Source of the DNA: Tissierellales bacterium
GTDB taxonomy: Bacteria; Bacillota; Clostridia; Tissierellales; Tissierellaceae
Assembly (NCBI GenBank): GCA_030146915.1
Contig: JASLAT010000008.1
Span: 1-64,000, forward strand
Reading direction: 5' to 3'
Length of the DNA stretch: 64,000 bases
The translations under genes were made by a program, and so were the position numbers. The stretch's first letter is position 1, and each line of letters starts with the position of its first letter. The notes beneath the pieces are model-generated. The model saw nothing but the letters and a program-made list of their open reading frames with translations, did not search any database and was not told the origin of the DNA. This document shows, one piece after another, positions 62,196 to 64,000 of the stretch.

Positions 62196-62741
62196 GTGAG
62201 AGTAATATCAGGATTAAGAAAAGGACATAGATTAAAGTCACCTCAGGGAACTAAGGTTAGACCAACAGAAGATAGAGTTAAAGAGTCATTATTTAACATC
62301 TTAGGGCCTATATCATCCGATGCAGTTGTTTTAGATTGTTTTGCAGGTTCGGGTTCTATAGGTATTGAATTTTTAAGTCGTGGAGCTTCTAAGGCTTATT
62401 TTACCGATATATATATAAAAAGTATTAGTTGTATTAAAGAAAACTTAGAGCACACAAAATTTATAGATCAATCTGAAATAGAAAGAATAGACTGTATTAA
62501 ATTTTTAAATAAAAATAAAGAAAAAATTAAATTTGACTATATTTATATAGATCCACCGTTTGAGAGACTAGATTTAAGTTTAGATGTTACCCAAGCCATT
62601 GTAGATAATAATTCCTTAAATCAAGAAGGTTTAGTATTAATTGAACATGATGAAGAGGTAAAGGTCTCTTCACAGTTGGATTTGGTGGATCAAAGAGAAT
62701 ATGGAAAGAAATACATATCTTTCTATAAATATGTAAAATAG
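62196..62741 (+). CDS. rsmD: 16S rRNA m2G966 methyltransferase
   Basis: RsmD methylates G966 of 16S rRNA. The 181-residue protein has the SAM motif LDCFAGSGSIGIE and the catalytic motif YIDPPF. The start is GTG 62196 behind ATAGGAGGT. coaD follows 10 bases later, a conserved pair. Confidence 0.96.
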   Translation: MRVISGLRKGHRLKSPQGTKVRPTEDRVKESLFNILGPISSDAVVLDCFAGSGSIGIEFLSRGASKAYFTDIYIKSISCIKENLEHTKFIDQSEIERIDCIKFLNKNKEKIKFDYIYIDPPFERLDLSLDVTQAIVDNNSLNQEGLVLIEHDEEVKVSSQLDLVDQREYGKKYISFYKYVK

Positions 62742-62751
62742 GGAGGGGCAT

Positions 62752-63246
62752 ATGAAAGCAATATATCCAGGGAGTTTTGACCCAGTTACTTATGGTCACA
62801 TTGATTTAATTGAAAGAGCAGCTAAACAAGTAGATCATTTAATCGTAGCTGTGCTTAACAATCCTCTTAAAAAAGGTGTTTTTACTTTAGAGGAGAAAAT
62901 AGATTTATTAAAAAAAGTTACTAGCCACTTAGATAATGTTGAAATAGATTGTTTCAGTGGGTTACTTAGTGACTATGCTATTGAAAAAAATTGTAGTACT
63001 ATGATAAGAGGTTTAAGAGCAACATCCGATTTAGAGTATGAGATGCAGATGGCTTTAACAAATAGAAAGTTAAATCAAAACATAGATACTTTCTTTATGG
63101 TTTCTAGCAGTGAATACTCTTATTTAAGTTCTAGCGCTGTAAGACAAGTTGCAACTTTTGGAGGAGAGATTTCTTGCTTTGTGCCAGAAGTTGTTGAAAA
63201 AGCAGTAAAAGAAAAGTTTAAGGAGGCATATAATGGACGTGCATAA
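62752..63246 (+). CDS. coaD: Phosphopantetheine adenylyltransferase
   Basis: CoaD joins ATP and phosphopantetheine to form dephospho-CoA. The 164-residue protein begins with the nucleotidyltransferase motif YPGSFDPVTYGHID and has the C-terminal ISSSxVR-like motif SSSAVRQVA. ATG 62752 follows AGGGAGGGG. The gene overlaps the next by 14 bases. Confidence 0.97.
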   Translation: MKAIYPGSFDPVTYGHIDLIERAAKQVDHLIVAVLNNPLKKGVFTLEEKIDLLKKVTSHLDNVEIDCFSGLLSDYAIEKNCSTMIRGLRATSDLEYEMQMALTNRKLNQNIDTFFMVSSSEYSYLSSSAVRQVATFGGEISCFVPEVVEKAVKEKFKEAYNGRA

Positions 63247-63691
63247 CCTTGAGGTAATAGGATTAATTGATGAATTAGAGGATATAGTTGAAGCTGCTAG
63301 TGGATTACCTTTGTCTAGTAAAGTAATGGTTGATAAAGGTGAAGTTTTAGAAATTCTTACTAATATTAGAATTCTTCTTCCGGATGAGGTAAAACAAGCA
63401 AGTTATATTAATGAGGAGAAGGAAAGAATTTTAGTAGAGGCTAAAAGAAAAGCAGACTATATAATTGAAGAAGCTGAAAATAAACTGGAGAGTCTTGTAG
63501 ATGAAGATGGAATTACTAAAGAAGCTAATCTGAGAGCAGAAGAGATAGTTGAAAAAGCTAAGGAAAATGCTAGAGAGATCAGACTTGGTGCTTTAGATTA
63601 TACTGATATGCTACTTAGCAGAACTCAGGAAAGCTTAAAAGAAATAGTTGAGATGTTAGAAGAAAATAAAAATGAATTAAAAAATGATTAA
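63233..63691 (+). CDS. Conserved coiled-coil protein of unknown function (downstream of coaD)
   Basis: A 152-residue protein, all helical and charged, with long heptad-like stretches (about 55-110 and 110-150) resembling the ATP-synthase b-subunit or DivIVA-like coils. Similar proteins commonly follow coaD in clostridia and are sometimes labelled ATPase, without evidence for it. It has no membrane segment. ATG 63233 lies inside coaD and follows AAGGAGGC. A terminator follows. Confidence 0.8.
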   Translation: MDVHNLEVIGLIDELEDIVEAASGLPLSSKVMVDKGEVLEILTNIRILLPDEVKQASYINEEKERILVEAKRKADYIIEEAENKLESLVDEDGITKEANLRAEEIVEKAKENAREIRLGALDYTDMLLSRTQESLKEIVEMLEENKNELKND

Positions 63692-63696
63692 TAAGA

Positions 63697-63727
63697 AATT
63701 AGCTTTCAAATGGAAGCTAATTTTTTA
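63697..63727 (+). terminator. Rho-independent terminator after the coaD group
   Basis: ATTAGCTT (63698-63705) pairs with AAGCTAAT (63714-63721), followed by six T. Confidence 0.85.
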
Positions 63728-63781
63728 TTAATTATATAAAATATGATAAAATAGTATTATAACAAAGATGAGGTGTTACTA

Positions 63782-64000
63782 ATGAAAATACTATACTTCA
63801 CAGATACTCATATAAGGGGGAACAATCCTTCAAATAGATTAGACAATTTTACAGAATCTCTTTTGGACAAATTTAAAGAAATAAAGACTATTATAAATAA
63901 AGAAGCTATTGACTTTGTTTTGCATGGTGGAGACTTGTTTGATAGACCTGATATTTCAATATCCGTTATAAATAAATTTATAAAGATTATGGAAAGCTAT
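63782..64000 (+). CDS. Metallophosphoesterase, SbcD-like (partial)
   Basis: Only the first 73 residues lie in the window. They start MKILYFTDTHIRGNNPSNR with the metal motif DTH (8-10) and later GGDLFDRPDI, the two N-terminal metal-binding motifs of calcineurin-type phosphoesterases and of the SbcD/Mre11 DNA-repair nuclease group. Whether it is a true SbcD or a smaller exonuclease-like member depends on the missing C-terminus and on whether an SbcC-like gene follows. ATG 63782 follows GAGGTG. Confidence 0.8.
   Translation, partial: MKILYFTDTHIRGNNPSNRLDNFTESLLDKFKEIKTIINKEAIDFVLHGGDLFDRPDISISVINKFIKIMESY

Noticed and set aside
1..64000. Mobile elements, prophage genes, CRISPR arrays or a replication origin
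   Set aside because: No transposase, integrase, phage structural gene, regularly spaced repeat array or DnaA-box cluster was seen.

Overview
The window looks like a chromosomal segment of a low-GC, anaerobic, spore-former-related Firmicute, most likely a clostridial or Tissierella-type lineage. The basis is the strong A+T bias, TTG and GTG starts behind strong AGGAGG sites, a T-box leader, and Firmicute gene neighbourhoods (ruvCAB-queA-tgt-yajC-secDF, sepF-yggT-ylmH-divIVA, gmk-rpoZ-coaBC-priA-def-fmt-rsmB-rlmN-prpC-prkC-rsgA-rpe-thiN). A species cannot be named from the sequence alone. I see no insertion sequence, prophage or CRISPR array.

Layout. 1-412: end of a tRNA cluster (Thr partial, Tyr, Gly, Gly, Arg). 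477-2290: T-box-controlled asparagine synthetase asnA, then a macro-domain hydrolase. 2357-2998: a zinc-dependent phospholipase C-like protein. 3115-8782: the accessory part of the window, a promoter followed by a thioredoxin-reductase-like flavoprotein, a fused arylsulfotransferase-type propeller with thioredoxin domain, a DASS-type anion transporter and an IclR-type regulator. 8889-10665: ComEC-like metallo-hydrolase, DUF3006 protein and an unknown protein. 10759-19260: Holliday-junction genes, queuosine tRNA modification and Sec translocase accessory genes. 19311-25827: recJ, rel, dtd, a glyoxalase-II-like hydrolase and hemZ. 25832-29174: aspS behind a structured leader, tcdA, an RseC-like protein and a CstR-like repressor. 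29175-30422 (minus): split threonine/serine exporter. 30543-36594: glyA, der, plsY, gpsA and two envelope proteins. 36606-40568: the division and cell-wall group sepF to divIVA, then lspA, rluD, pyrR. 40573-42342 (minus): rqcH. 42485-57605: a long housekeeping run from yicC to the thiamine pyrophosphokinase gene. 57664-57855 (minus): rpmB. 58035-63691: asp23-like, fakA-like, recG, rsmD, coaD and a coiled-coil protein. 63782-64000: start of a metallophosphoesterase gene.

Most of the window is ordinary core genome. The best candidate for an undescribed system is 3115-8782. A TrxR-like flavoprotein has a normal CATC redox site but lacks the usual NADPH-phosphate arginines, and it carries a thioredoxin-fold tail with no cysteines. 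Its neighbour joins a cytoplasmic sulfotransferase-type beta-propeller to an intact CQNC thioredoxin domain. A transporter and a regulator complete the set. I infer an imported anionic substrate processed by the propeller, with electrons passing from the flavoprotein to the fused thioredoxin; the chemistry is unknown. Secondary points of interest are a two-state leader RNA in front of aspS, a CstR-like (persulfide-sensor-type) repressor, a probable ATT start codon in the thiamine pyrophosphokinase gene, and a terminator built from the last codons of two convergent genes.
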